Shown here one piece after another: positions 1-12,922 of a stretch of 64,000 bases of DNA (position 1 is its first letter; every line of letters begins with the position of its first letter). Source of the stretch: Odobenus rosmarus divergens (Eukaryota > Chordata > Mammalia > Carnivora > Odobenidae). A program made the position numbers and the translations under genes. Location: positions 1,371,572 through 1,435,571 of the forward strand of contig NW_004450565.1 in the NCBI RefSeq assembly GCF_000321225.1. The letters are read 5' to 3'. The notes under the pieces are model-generated. The model ran no database searches and was not told the DNA's origin. It was given only the letters and a program-made list of their open reading frames with translations.

Positions 1-374
1 AGGCTTATTTTCCTTTTTAAACTGTGAAGTTAATTTAATTTTTATTTTTTTATAAGACTGATTTTTTTGTAAGATTCTGAAGAACAGAATTCTGAAGCCA
101 CCCGTCGTCGGGTGCTGGGCAGTGAGTGATGAGGGACTGAGGCATCTGGGCCTTTTCTCGTCTTGACACTTGACAGTGTTTACACATGGGTACTGGTTGC
201 TTTAATTATTCTTTAATGCTTGAGAAGCTCTTTGAAAACTCTGAATTCAATCCTCTTGATAGTAGATGTTAGAATAAAGTAGGAGTTCTAACTTTTTCTA
301 GAATGAAAATTCCTTTTTAACGTAAAAGGTATTCGAGCCCTTGACTTGGTAACAAATGTGATATTTTTTACATC
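1..374. other. AT-rich non-coding start of window
   Basis: No exon or recognised repeat. The DNA is AT-rich with short T runs. It probably belongs to a PDE9A intron, by position only. Confidence 0.5.
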
Positions 375-3300
375 GTTATTAACTAAACCCCATTCTTTTT
401 TCGGATTTCACTAGTTTTTCTCCTAATGTCCTTTTTCCGCTCCAGCGTCTGAGCCGCGGTCCAGCCCGTCGTGTGCTCATCGATGGGGTCTTCCTGGTTG
501 GCCCTGGTCTCACAGGTGCTCACACTCCCCTTGTTTGGCCTCAGAGCATCTGTAGAATGTCCCCCAGGCTGGGTTTGTCTGATGTTTTTCTCCTGCTCAG
601 CCCAGGGGTGTGGATTTGGGGAAAGAATGAGGGGGTCCGGGATATCCTCTTGACTCACTGCCGTCTCGGCTGTGAAGTCACTGTCTTTCCCCTTCCTTAC
701 TCTATTCTTTGGAAGGCATTGCTCAGTCCAGCCCTCCTTCAGGTGGGGGAGAAAAGGACTGACGTTCATTCTCTCTGGGTGGATATCCACTTGCTCCAGA
801 ACGTTTGTCGGAAAGACAGTCCTTTCCCCCAGTGAATTATCGCGACATCCTCGTTAACACTCAGTTGACCATGTATGTGTGAGTCTTTCTCTGGACTCAC
901 CGTCCTGTTCCATCAACTGACTACACGTCTGTGCTCAAACCCCTGCCACGCTGTCTTGAATCCTGTGCATTCACGGTTAAGTCGTGAAACCAGTAAGTCC
1001 TCCGATTTCTTTCTTCTTTTTCAAAAATATTTTACTTATCCCAAGTTCCTTTTATTTTCAAATAAATTTTAGAATCCTTCTGTCAGTTGCTACTAAAAAA
1101 AAATTTTTAAAGTCTGCTGGGACCTTGAAATTGTATTGAATACATAGAACACTTGAAAAGAATTACTATCTATAATGTTGAGTCTTCTAACTCATGAATA
1201 TGGCATCTCTCGATTTACTTAGGTTTCTCTTAATATCTCTCAACATATTATAGTCGTCAGGGTAAAGTTCTTGAATAGATGTTGATAAATTTATCACTAA
1301 GTATTTAAGATTTGTAATGCTATTGTCAATAGATTTTTAGGTCAATTCCCAGCAGTTTTTTGTTTCTAAAAATATAATTGGCTTTGTGTATTGATTTAAC
1401 TAAATTCACTTAGCAGATCTAGTGCCTTTTTGTAGATTTCCTATGATTTTGTACATCTGCCAATAGAGAATTCCTTCTTTCTTTTAGATCTGGATGTCTT
1501 CCGGTTCTTTTGTTTCTTGGGGTCTTGACTTGTTGCCCTAGCTAGGGTATCTAGTACAAGAGATGTATAGGGTGTGAGAATGCAGATTCTTGGCTCTGTT
1601 CTCATGTTAGAATGAATGTGAAGTTTTCCACCATCAGTTATGATGTTAGCTGTAGGGTTTTTTATAGATGCCTTTTATCAGGTTGAGGATTTTTTTTTCT
1701 TAATTCCTAATTGGTTGAGAGTTTTAATCGTAAATTTGTGTTAGATTCTGTCAAATACTTTTCCTGCCTCTATTGAGATGATCGTGTTTTTTACTCTCTG
1801 TTCTGTTAGTGGTGAATCTGTTGATTGATTTTAAAACTTTAACCTTGAATTCCTAGTATAAACTCTATTTGGCCATGGCATACTGTCTCTTTGTTTTGAA
1901 TTCAATTTACAAATGCTTTATGAAAGATTTTTGTGTCTATATCAACAAGGGATCCATAGTCTTATTTTTTTACAATATGTTCAACTGGTTTGGGCTTTAG
2001 GGTGATGCTGGCCTCATGGGATGAGGGAAATGCTCCACCCTCCTGCCTCTGGAAGAGTGTGTATAGGGGTGGCACTGTTTTTACCTTAAGCATTTCATAG
2101 AATTCACCAGTGAATCCTCTGTGCTTGGAGTTTCTTTGTGGGAAGGTTTTAAACTATGAATTCAGTGTCTTTAGGAGATAAGTGTGTCTGGGTTTTCTAT
2201 GTACTTGGGATTGACTTTAGGAAGTGCTGCCCATTCCAGTAAAGATTCATCTGAGAATTTATTGGTGCGATGGAGCTTGGGAAGTCCTTGCCATCCCTTT
2301 TATGTCTATGGGATTGGAGTGAGACCTGCTCTTTCTTTCAGGATACTACTAATTTATATCTTCTCTCTTTTTAATCAGTTAATCAGTCTGATTTATACAT
2401 TTTATTGATTTCTTTTTTTAAGAGCTAGCTTTGAACTTCATTGGTTTTCTCCATTGTGTGTCCGGTTCCTATTTCAATGATTTCTCCTCTTACCTTTTTA
2501 TTTCCTTCCTTCTACCCACCCCGCGTCTAGTTTGCTTCTCTTTTTCTGGCTTCCAAAGGTGGAAGCTTCAATCATTAATTTTAGATCTTTCTCTTTTTTA
2601 CGTAATATTTGAAGTTCAAAAATATCCCTCTAAGTACAATTTAGCTGCATCTCATAGGTTTTGATGTGTTGTGTTTTCATTTTTATCCAGCTCAAAATAT
2701 TTTCTGATTTACCTTGTAGTTCCTACTCAGATCCACTTGTTATTTAGAAGTGCATGTTTGATTTTCAAATGGTTGTGTATTTTCCAGTTATCTTTCTGTT
2801 ATTGATTTCTAAGTTAATTCCATTGTGCTCAAAAGTGGACCCTGTATGACTCCCGTCTTTTTTTAATTTATTGAGATGCATGGTGTATCTTGGTGACTGT
2901 TCCAGATACACCTGGCAAGAGTGTGTATCTTGCTGTTATTGGGTGGAATATTCCACCAGTATCAGTTAGGTCAAGTTAGTTGATAATGTAGTACAAGTTT
3001 CCTGTATCTTTATTTTTCTGTCTACTTGTTCTACCAATTACTGAAAGATGGGTATTGAAAGATCCGAGTCCCTTGTGATGTGTTCACTGCTTTTCTCAGT
3101 TTGTCAGGTTGTGCTTTGTGCATTTTCTATTCCTGTTATTGGGTGCATACTTATTTAGGATTGTTGTATCTTCTTAATGGGTCAGTCCCTTTAGCCTTAG
3201 GAAAATGTGGCCTTTATCCTTGGTTCTATTATATTGTCCTTCTCTCCTGTTAATACAGCTACCTGGGCTTTCTTAGGCTTAGTGCTCACATGTTATACTC

Positions 3301-4100
3301 TTTCCATCCTTTTACTTTGAATGTATCTGTCTCTATTTGGAGCAGGTTTCTTATTGGGAGCATTTATCAATTTTGGCAATTTCAGCCTTTCATTTGGAGC
3401 TGTTAAACCATTTACAATAAACATAATCATAGATACAGTTGGGTTAAATCTACTACTCATTTTGTTTATTTCATCCATTCTTTTTTTTTAAATTTTTTCT
3501 CTCTTTTCCTATATCTTTTGGATACTGACTCTCAGTCTCTGAGCTGTTCTTTTGTGTTATTTCTTCCACTCTCAGTCTCTGAGCTGTTCTTCGTTTTATT
3601 TCTTCTTGGCTGCTCTGGGTTTCACAAACTGTATCACTGACATATCACAAATTATATTACACCACCTCTTGATGATGTGGGGTCTTAGAGCAGAGTGCTG
3701 GCCTTTATCCCCACCCAATGCTCTATGTCATACATTTTACTTCTATGCTACATATGTTTTAAACCCCATAATCCACTGTTAATCATTTTTTGCTTTCAAC
3801 AGTCAATTATATTTCTTCTACATTTCTTTGTATAGATCCATGTGTGCATTTTTTGCATACTGCTCATCATCTGGATTTTGTTTTTTCCCATTAAAGGGTG
3901 TGGGCTCTGTCCTGGCAGGCAGTTAAATTATTTACAAATCAGTTTGATGTCTTTGAGACCTATTTTTAGGCTTCGCTAGGACCGTTGTAGAGGACCTTTA
4001 CTCCAGGGACAGTTCAGTCCTATTGCTAAGGTGTGATGCCTCTGGGGTCTCCCTTGAACTCCTGGAGATGAGTTTGGGGGACATCAGGGGCTCATCATGT
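375..4100 (-). mobile_element. Old L1 LINE block, antisense (L1M type)
   Basis: The + strand reads as the reverse complement of a mammalian L1. It starts with 3' UTR-like text (about 375-860), passes through degenerate ORF2 (for example the regions near 1640, 1780, 2050 and 3000-3470), and ends with a 5'-UTR-like segment (about 3890-4010). All frames are broken, so it is a fossil. Family assignment is by pattern recognition, and the exact subfamily would need RepeatMasker. Confidence 0.8.
3528..3607. repeat. Two-copy 40-bp tandem duplication in the L1
   Basis: The block beginning ACTCTCAGTCTCTGAGCTGT at 3528 recurs at 3568 with a period of exactly 40 bases and few differences. It is a local duplication within the L1 fossil. 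Confidence 0.85.
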
Positions 4101-6835
4101 GGGACCTTGAAGGCCCATCAGGAGGCTATTGCTCTAATTCCATCGGCAGAGGGGAGCGTGGGGGCCACGGGGGTGGTGAGGACTGGTCAGATTCTGGCAT
4201 GTTCTGGGGAGGACCCCAGCTTATTTTCTGACTGAGCAGACATGGGATAGGAAAGAAAGAGGAGTCAGAGAAGCCTCCAGGGTCACTGAGAAGGAACAGC
4301 ACCTCCAACAAGGGAACAAGCTGAGGGTGTCGCAGCTTCCTTCCAGGAGGAGAAGGGAGCTCACTTTGGAACGAATCAGTGTGGTGGGGCTGTGGGCACC
4401 AGGGTTGACTAGATGTGTCTGGAGGAGGCTGCAGCTCCCTCTCCACTACGGAGGTGCCATGAGACTGACGGTGGTGATGATGGCAGTGTTTGCAGCCAGG
4501 GCTTGGTGAGCTCCCCAGAGAGGAAGGGAGCTGGCAGGAGGGACGCAGGACGGAGCCCTGAGACCCAGCGCTCGGGCACAGGATTCCATCGGAAGAAGGA
4601 TGCTGGCCTCTTGCCACCATCCAGAACAGAGGGGCCAGAATAACGAAGCCTTTGAGGAACAAAGAAGCAAAAACAGACTGAGTGTGGGGCAGACCAGACA
4701 GGAATGAGCTTTGGGAAGGAAGACTGGGGGACAGGGCAGCTGTGCACAGATATTTACAAGATGGTCATCGGAGGAAGAATAAAGAGGGATTTTGGTGTAA
4801 CTCTGGGGCCCAACTTGGACCAGTGGAGGTGGGTTTTGCTCCTTAAGGGACCGACCTGAGCAAAGAGTGCACCTGGCAGTCTGGGGAACTCAGCAGCCAT
4901 GTTCTCTGCAGCCAGAAGTGGATTTCCTCCAAAGGTGTGCATTCCCCAGCATCATGAACACCGCCGCATGGGACAGATCACCCTCGCTCTGTGCACACTG
5001 ACGGTCAGGCTAACCCCGCCTTTCCCTGGTTCTGGTGCGTGAGGACCCCTTCTCTTCAAGGCTACTGGCATTCCAGGTTTTCCCTTTATGGACAGACCCC
5101 CATGGCCTGAGCCTTCCTGAGACAAGTAAGGAAATGGAGCTCTGTCTTTCCCTCTGGAACTTTTTCTACGAATGTTAACTCTCGACTCTCTGCAGGGAAA
5201 TGCCCCTCCATCACCCGTGCATCAGTGCCCAGCCCAGCCTTGCTTCCAGAGCCCCGAGTGTGGCTGAATGTAGCCCCCGCGGTCCGTGAATCAACAGGCC
5301 ACACTCACAATTGCAGGAAAAAGCAGTTCAGGAAAGGAAGTAGGAGCCTGGGGTCCAGACTTGCATGCAGCTGCTGAGGTCCCTGGCCCTGCGGTCCCCC
5401 GTCCTTCCTGCTGAGCCCACATTTCAATAAATGCTCCGAACTCGTCCTAGGAGAGCTGTTCAATACAGAAATGCCCAGAGTCTTGCTGTTCTGTGACTTC
5501 AGTGTTCGGAAACAGGAAAGCATTGTGGAAAACATGACTTTTTGTAGTAAAGAAGGGTTGAGGTCCTGGTCTGGGCCCCACACCTGTGGCAGGTGCAGGG
5601 ACGTGTTCAAGATCGAGGAACACCCGCAGCAGAGAAGGATCACAGAACAGGAATCGCAATGTCCCCTGTAAACAGGGAGCTTCTGTGTTTACCAAACACC
5701 TTGTTAGAAAAATACTCTCTTTGCCTCAACATGGGAGACAACCACGTGGATAGACTGGTTTCCTCTTTTACAGATGAAATAAAGTTAATAGCAACCACGA
5801 AGACCATGGTATGGATTTTATGCATCTTATCAGAACAAGGATGCTGAGTCTTTTGAACAGCCTTGAACCACCCATCAGTTTTACCGGAGCTGAGCGGCTC
5901 AAACGCAAACAGGGCGTTTTCCAAATTATCAGATACATTATTTCAGTGTCTAGCCAGTTACCTTGCGCCCACCCACATGTCCTCTGTCCACAGGAGCCGA
6001 TGGAGGAGAACGTGGGAGGAACGGCTTCACCCTCAATTAACCACTGTGATCAGAGCTGGAGGGGAAGGAGGCTCTTGGACCATAAGCCGGGCCTCACCTG
6101 GGCTGAGCTTCCGCGAGCATGGTGGGGGTTTGAGGCTCTGTCTGGGGCTCTTCTATGTCACGGATCATTTCTCTTTTGACCCAGGCTGACCCTCACTCTC
6201 ATTTCTGTCTTCCTGGGCAAAGATCATGGGTGACTCAAGGCCTTCCTGCTTAACAGCCTCATTGTCCTTGTTCCCAAGGACCGAAAATGAAAGTGAGCCA
6301 GAAAGACACATCAGGAGCCATCACGGAGCAGAGGTGACAGGTGGCTAAATGGGAGTGACTGGGTGCCTGGCTGCACCTTGAACGTTACTCAGAATTCCGT
6401 CCGCAGGGCACCTGTCTGCCTGTTTCCGCAGGAAGGCTCACAGCTTCGGTGCTGGTTCTTACATCTCGAGACTCAGGGAGGCCAGGCCAGAAGGGGTCCC
6501 GTCTGGATCTGGCCACATGTGCTTGTCTGCTTGGGTCTCGTAGAGAAGCTGAGCGCCCCCAGACTGGCTCCCCATTGCTTATAAAACAGGAGTCACGGTT
6601 AATGCCCGGGACTCACCCCGGCTGACCTGTGACTTGGTACAATCTCAACACCACGGAACACTGCAGCCCAAGGGGTTTCTGGGCAGTGAGCTGTTCCACC
6701 AGGAGGCAACCAGGGTAGAGAAGGCCACCACAGTCCAAACACCAGTGCTCTAACTGTAAAATACACGCAGGATGGTGAAGATTCAGCCTATGTGAAGGAA
6801 TGTAAAACACCCCGCTAATCAGTTTCTGATTGATT
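4101..6835. other. Non-coding, apparently low-repeat stretch
   Basis: Mixed-composition DNA with several chance frames on both strands. A short MIR/L2-like string (TTTTACAGATGAAATAAAG, about 5768-5786) is the only repeat hint. I see no splice-flanked conserved exon and no gene. Confidence 0.5.
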
Positions 6836-7310
6836 TCATGTTTTCTTAGTGAAATATAGTTCACAAACACAACACGCCCCATTTTAAGGTGACAGTTCCA
6901 TGGTTTTTAATAACGGTCGCTTCATTGTGCAACCACCACCACCGTCTAAATCCAGAGCATTTCCGTCACCCCTCAAAAGCCCCGTACCTATTGTTGGCAT
7001 TCACCGCCCCCTTGCCTTCACACCCTGGTCCCTGGCAACCACTGTCACTATGGAGATGCCCGTCTGGATGTCTCCGGTGATGGACTATGTAGCCTTGTGC
7101 GTCTGGCCTCTTCCACCAAGAGCACAGCGTTGGCGGGGCTCCTCGTGTCAGCACCTCACTCCTGTTTGTGGCCGAGCCGTGGCCCGGCGTGGGGACGAGC
7201 CACAGGCTGCATAAGCACACACCAGCTGACAGCATTTGGGTTGCTTCCCCTCTGGGCTGCTGTGCGTGATGCCCCAGTGACCGTGGGTGTGCACGTTTTC
7301 ATGTGATACG
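6836..7310 (-). mobile_element. L1 3'-end fragment, antisense
   Basis: The text matches the reverse complement of an L1M 3' end: the stretch that would read as AATTCACA...ACCACCACC...CCCCGTACC...CCCTGGCAACCACT is recognisable from 6860 to 7045, and a diverged continuation runs to about 7310. The copy is old and truncated. Confidence 0.7.
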
Positions 7311-8599
7311 TATTGAAATGCAGTGTCTTGAGATCCATTGGGTCAAATAAAATATTAAAATTTTTTCAAAGTCCGGCACCTGCTCAGCAGCAGAGATCAG
7401 AGGCTGCTGACGCCATGGGCACGGCAGCCTCCTCCGACCTGAGATCTGCCCCCCCCCCGCAGTGCCTGCAGACCTCCCTTCCCGGGTACAAGGCTACCAG
7501 AGGTGTTGAGGGCTGTCACCGCCCAGGAACAGTCCCCCCGAGAGAGAGGGAGCCAAGGGACAAATGTGCGGCAACCCTGTGGGTGCTAGACAGGTCTCTG
7601 AGGTCACCGACACGACACCGTCACTCAAGCCCCCCCTCCAGGTGAGCTGCAGGTGCCCCCCCACACCCCACTGTGACAGCCCCGTGCGGACCCGCCCTCC
7701 GCGGGCTCTCTTCCCTTGCTCACCTCAGTCCCGCACACACTCCAGGGTTTCCCGGGGTCACTGCTGCACGCAGCTCCCTGTCTTTGGGGGAGCTGCCCCC
7801 GGTCATTTGTCAGTTGGGTGAAATGACCTCAGAACAGCTTCCCACCACACTGCGCTTCAATTTCCCTGCAGAACCAGAAGTGGAAGACACACCCCGCAGG
7901 GTTCTTGCAAAGACAAATGACACAATTTGCACAAAATGCTTAGCCCGGCACCTGCCACTTGGTAAGTGCTCAGTAAATGGCAGCTGTCATTGGTAATGAC
8001 CCAGCGCGTGGCTTTGAATGGCTGAAGTCGCGCCTCCCTAGCACGGCTGACAGCTAACAGGACAGGAACGCCCCGAAGGTCTAAAACCACTCGGGGTGCT
8101 GGTTGTTGTCACTTGCCAGGCAAGTGCGTGCTTGGAATGTGAGCACAAATGCGTTGCTTATGAGAGATAATAATGCTCCTTAATAATGTTTTCTATTCTT
8201 AGTGCAGCTTCATTGCCAAGAACTTTGTCATCAGCCTCAGTCACCCTGACCTGCACAGTTTTTGAAACAGAAGGAAGAGATGCAGTGTGGCCGTGAAAAC
8301 AAGCCGTTCTCCTGGGTTGCCTCCAAGGGGCTTGCCCATTCCCACTGTCTTGTCTTTACGGGATCGCACGTTCCACTCCCTTCAGGGTGGTCCCGCCAAC
8401 AAGGGCCATGGCACCTAGCTGTTGCCGGCAGACACGTGGGTAGCACACAGTCGTCCGAGGCCTTGGGAATCTGTGTCCTGACCACAGAATTAGGTGACAC
8501 AGAAATGGTGGCCACACGCCCTAAGAAGCCACTGTTCTGACTTGCGTTAGCACGGACCGCTTTGTCCTGTCCTGGCTCTTCCCACGAGTGCAGTCATCC
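7311..8599. other. Non-coding stretch with one MIR
   Basis: Apart from the MIR at about 7905-7992, nothing is recognised. A run of nine C occurs near 7450-7458. The predicted frames show no family resemblance. Confidence 0.5.
7905..7992 (+). repeat. MIR SINE fragment
   Basis: The 3' half of a MIR is visible as AAAATGCTTAGCCCGGCACC followed by a form of the TAAGTGCTCAGTAAATG end. It is an ancient mammalian SINE. Confidence 0.75.
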
Positions 8600-9832
8600 A
8601 GTAGGTGCTGTTTCAGTCTGGATTCCATCAGCAGCATGTTTGTAGGATGTGTGCATGTAGCTTATTCACGTCTGTGTTGCTGAGTAGAATTCCATCTCAC
8701 GAGCACCCCATTGCTGGCTCACTGCATTTCCTGTTGGGTGACCTTGGGTAGTCTACAGTGTAAGCCACTGTAAACATGGTACAGATCTTCCCGTGGCCGT
8801 ATCTGTGGTTATCTTGGGTCATAACCCAGGAGTGATGTCACTGGTTCCTATGATAAATGTATGCTTAACTCTATAAGAATATGCCCCGCTGTTTTCCCGA
8901 GAGGGTGTGCCATTGTCCCTCGTACCAGCCGTGCGGGAGGGACCAGGTGCTCCACACACAACGCAACCTGACGTTCTCAGGTTTTTAAATTTTAGACATC
9001 AAGTAGGTATGTCTTCCCTTATGGTCTTATTTTATCTATATTTCCTTATGGTCTTAATTTATACTTCTCAGATGATGTAATGATTGTTGAGCATGTTTTT
9101 ATGTGTCTTTGGATATATGAATATCTTATTTTGTGAAGTGTCTGTTCTAGGTATTTGCTCATTTTGTAAACGGGCTTATGTGCTTTTTTTTCTTATCACT
9201 GGTTGCAGGAAATTCCATATATCCTGGATATAATTCATCTGCCAGATATGTGTATGGCAAATATTTTTCCCATTTCGTGGCTTACCTTTTTCATTTTCTT
9301 AATGAGGGCATTTGATGAGCAGAAATTTTTAACTTGATAAAGTCTAAATTAACAAGTTATTCTTTTATGTATTGTATTCTCTGTGTCTTCTCATTTTCTA
9401 CCCCCAGGTGGAAAGATAAGATACACTTTTAAGAGATTTAGAGTTATAGCTGTTATATTTTAGTCTACAGTCCAATTTAAATTAATTTTGTGGGTGGTGT
9501 GAGGTAGGGTTTGGCCATCATTTTTTTCTATACACGTGTTTGGTTGCTATAACACCACTTGTTAAAAAGACTTTCCTTGTTCCATTGAATCACATAGATG
9601 CCTTTCTTGAAAATTATTTGTCTGTCTAGGTGTGGGCCTCCTTGTAGTGTTTCTGTTCTGTTTCATCGATCTGTGTGTCTATCTGTGTGTCTATCGATCT
9701 GAATTTAATTTTCCATTTGTCTGCTGCTAGTTTGTAAAAATAGTCTCTTCTGACATTGCTTAATTCATTTGTTAGTTTGGGTAGTTACTTACTAGATTCC
9801 TAGGATTTCCCATAGAGACAATCATATCTTCT

Positions 9833-10027
9833 TTTTTATTGTTACGTTAATCACCATACATACATTACATCATTAGTTTTTGATGTAGTGATCCATGATT
9901 CATTGTTTGTGTATAACACCGAATGCTCCATGCAGAGCATGCCCTCTTTAATACCCATCACCAGGCTAACCCATCCCCCCACCCTCCTCCCCTCTAGAAC
10001 CTTCAGTTTGTTTTTCAGAGTCCATCG
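9833..10027 (-). mobile_element. Truncated carnivore L1 3' end with 19-bp target duplication
   Basis: A short L1 3' UTR on the minus strand whose poly(A) shows as T at 9833-9838. It is flanked by perfect direct repeats AGAGACAATCATATCTTCT at 9814-9832 and 10028-10046. The body (ACATCATTAGTTTTTGATGT, TAATACCCATCACCAGGCTA) is a familiar carnivore L1 3' UTR. It inserted into the older L1a ORF2. Confidence 0.9.
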
Positions 10028-11081
10028 AGAGACAATCATATCTTCTGATAATAATGACACTTGTACTTCTAGCGTTCCAGTCTTTTTGGTTTTTATCTCT
10101 TTCACTTGTCTTGTGGTCCTGGTTGAAACCCCAATACAGTCAAGTAAAAGTGAGGCCAGGCACCCAACCTTCTCCCAGGCTCAGGGAGATGCGTTCTCTC
10201 TCCCTGCCGAGTGTGACGTGAGCCACAGGTGTGTTGGATGTGCCCCTTACCAGGTTGAGGGATTCTTCTTCCCCTAGCTTGCCCAACATTTTTTTTGTCA
10301 AATGTTCTTTGACAAAATTCTTTGTTGAATTGCATCAGGTGTTTTTCTGCATCTGTTGAGATGAGTTGAGGCAATCTCCTTTTACTCCTGTGTTTCTAGT
10401 GGTTTTTATCATAAACAGGTGTTGGATTTGGTCACATGCTCTTTCTTCATCTACTGGGATGATCATACGATTTTTCTCCTTTATTCTGTTCAGATGGTGA
10501 GTCATGTTGACTGATTTTCAAATGTTAAAACAGCTTTGCTTTCCCGGGATAACCCCACTTGTATTCCTAGAAAAATACTTAAGAATGCATTTTTAAAAGG
10601 GTACACAGGACCTCTACCCTGGTGTAAGATGTATTCTCTTTTAGATATCGCTAAATTTGGTTTCCTAATAATATTAAGAATTTTTAAGAATTTTTGTGTC
10701 AATGTTCAAGTGGGATATTCTTTTGTAACCTTTTTCTTGTTATGCTTCTATGTTGACATTATGGCGGCCTTAAAACATGTTGAGAGGCTTGCTTTCTTCT
10801 CTCTATTTTCTGAAAGATTGTGTGTGATTTTGGTATTATTTCTTCCTCTGTCCATCTGTATGTAATGTATTTATTGATATGGTTGAGGTTAGGTTTATCA
10901 CGTTGCTATTTGTCTCTTATTGATCTTGGGCTTCATTTCCTGTTCCTCCTCTTCTTGGATTAATTGGATTGATTTTTGCATTCCATTTTATTCCTTCTAT
11001 TGGCTCTTCAGCCAATACTGTACTTTTTAGCATTATTTTAAGGTGATTGTTCTAAGTATTACACTATACATCCTTAGCTTT

Positions 11082-12266
11082 CTTTTCATTATAGACTTTA
11101 TTTTTTTAATTTATTTTTTATTTTTTAAGGATTTTATTTATTCGAGAGAGAGAGCACAAGCAGGGGGTAGGGGCAGAGGGAGAAGGAGAAGCAGACACGG
11201 GATCCTGACACGGGACTCATCCCAGAACCCTGAGATCATGACCAGAGCCGAAGGCAGACGCCTAACCGACTGAGCCACCCAGGCGCCCCTAGACTTTATT
11301 TTTTTAGAGCGATTTTAGATTCACAGCAAAATCGAGTGAAAGGTACAGAGAGTTCCCACGTATTCCCTCCCTACCCACTCACTCAATCTCTCCCACCACC
11401 GACACCCTGCATTAGAGTTATACAGATGATACAGTCAAGGAGCCAACACTGACATGTCATTATCAGCCAAAGCCCACAGTTTACATTAGGGTTCACTCTT
11501 GATGTCGTACATGGCATAGTTTTGATGGAGGCATAATGACATGTACCACCGTTACCGTATCATGTCATTTCTCTGCCTTAAAAATCCTCTGTGCTCCACT
11601 TGTTCATTCATTCCTCCCCCCACACTCTTGGCAACCACTGATCTTCTTACTGTCTCCATAGTTCTGCCTTTTCTAGAACGTTCATAGTTGGCATCCCATA
11701 CAGGATGCAGCCTTTTCAGATTGGCTTCTTTCACTTAGTGATATGCATACAAGGTTCCTCTATGTCTTTTCATGGCTTGATAGCTCATTTCTTTTCAGTG
11801 CTGACTATTTCACTGCATGGATGCTCTATAGTTTATCCATTTACCATCATGGTTGCCTCAAAGTTTTGGCAATTATAAACAGAGCGTCTATAAGTATCTG
11901 TGTGAAGGCTTTGTGTGGAAATAAGTTTGCAACTCCTTTGGGTAAACTCCCAGGAGTGTAATTGCTGGATCATTTGGTACATTTACCTTTGTGACCACCA
12001 AACTGTCTCCCAAAGTACCTGCACCCTTCTTCATTCCCGCCAGCAGTGAATGGGAGCTCCTGCTGCTGCACATCCTTGCCTCACATTTGTTGTTGTCAGT
12101 GTCCCAGATTTTCACCATTCTAATAAGTGTATGGTGGCATCTCGCTGTCACTTGAGTTTGCAATTCCCTAACATATCATGTTCAGTAGCTTTTCATATGT
12201 TTATTTGGCATCTGTATATTTTCTTTTCTTAAAGTGTTTTTTCAGATCTTTTGCCTATTTTTAAAT
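11082..12266 (-). mobile_element. 5'-truncated L1 (L1b) inserted into L1a
   Basis: From 11290 the text is again L1 3' end and ORF2 3' part, antisense, although L1a had already reached its 5' region at 11080. Flanking repeats CATCCTTAGCTTT (11069-11081) and CATCCTTAACTTT (12267-12279) match at 12 of 13 positions, as expected for an old target-site duplication. It carries the Can-SINE at 11109-11289. Confidence 0.8.
11109..11289 (-). mobile_element. Can-SINE, minus strand, 17-bp target duplication
   Basis: The element reads, in reverse, from the tRNA-derived head (AACCGACTGAGCCACCCAGG at the right) to an A-rich tail at the left. Perfect direct repeats TAGACTTTATTTTTTTA lie at 11092-11108 and 11290-11306. 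It is nested in L1b. Confidence 0.95.
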
Positions 12267-12381
12267 CATCCTTAACTTTTTAGTCTATTTAGAATTAATG
12301 TTGTACTATTTCACATAAAAAGTAAGAACGTTGTAACCGTATAATTCCTCCCCACAATGTTTGCCATATATTTTACATCTA

Positions 12382-12713
12382 TGCTATAGATGTCCCTCCA
12401 AAATTCATGTTGAAATCCCCAATGAGATGGTATTAGGAGGTGGGGCCTCTGGGAGGTAATTAGGTCATGAGTGCAGAACCCTCATGAATGGGATTAGTAT
12501 CCTTATAAAAGGGACCCCAGAGAGCGCTCTCGCCCCTTCTACCACCTGAGAACACAGCGAGGAGACAGTGGTCCATGAACCAGGAAGCAGGCCCCCACCA
12601 AACACCAAATCCACTAGCACCTTGATCTTGGACTTCCAGCTTCCAGAGCTGTGAGAAATAAATTAACACCAGTCTGTGGTATTCTGTTACACCAGACGGA
12701 ACAGACCAAGCCA
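12382..12713 (+). mobile_element. Complete MaLR-type LTR with 5-bp target duplication
   Basis: An LTR of the ERVL-MaLR (MLT1/MST) kind, starting TG and ending CA, bounded by the direct repeat ATCTA at 12377-12381 and 12714-12718. Recognisable blocks are GAGATGGTATTAGGAGGTGG, AGGTCATGAGTGCAG and the AGAGCTGTGAGAAATAAAT poly(A) region. It is a solitary LTR without internal sequence, inserted in L1a. Confidence 0.88.
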
Positions 12714-12813
12714 ATCTACCTATGTTATAAACTCCATGATACAATATTATCATTTTTTGCTTTAAACAGCCAGTTGTCTTTTCAAGAAATTATGAAAAGA
12801 AATTTAAAGATAA

Positions 12814-12922
12814 TTTTTTTAAGTTTTTATTTAAGTAATCTCTACATTCAACACGGGGCTCAAACTCACGACCCCGAGATCAAGAGTCTCATATTCCTCC
12901 AACTGAGCCAGCCAGTCGCCCC
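12814..12922 (-). mobile_element. Short Can-SINE, minus strand
   Basis: The text TCAAACTCACGACCCCGAGA then CAAGAGTC...CTGAGCCAGCCAG is the reverse complement of a Can-SINE head of an older subfamily. Flanks TAAAGATAA at 12805-12813 and 12923-12931 are probable target-site duplications. Confidence 0.85.
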
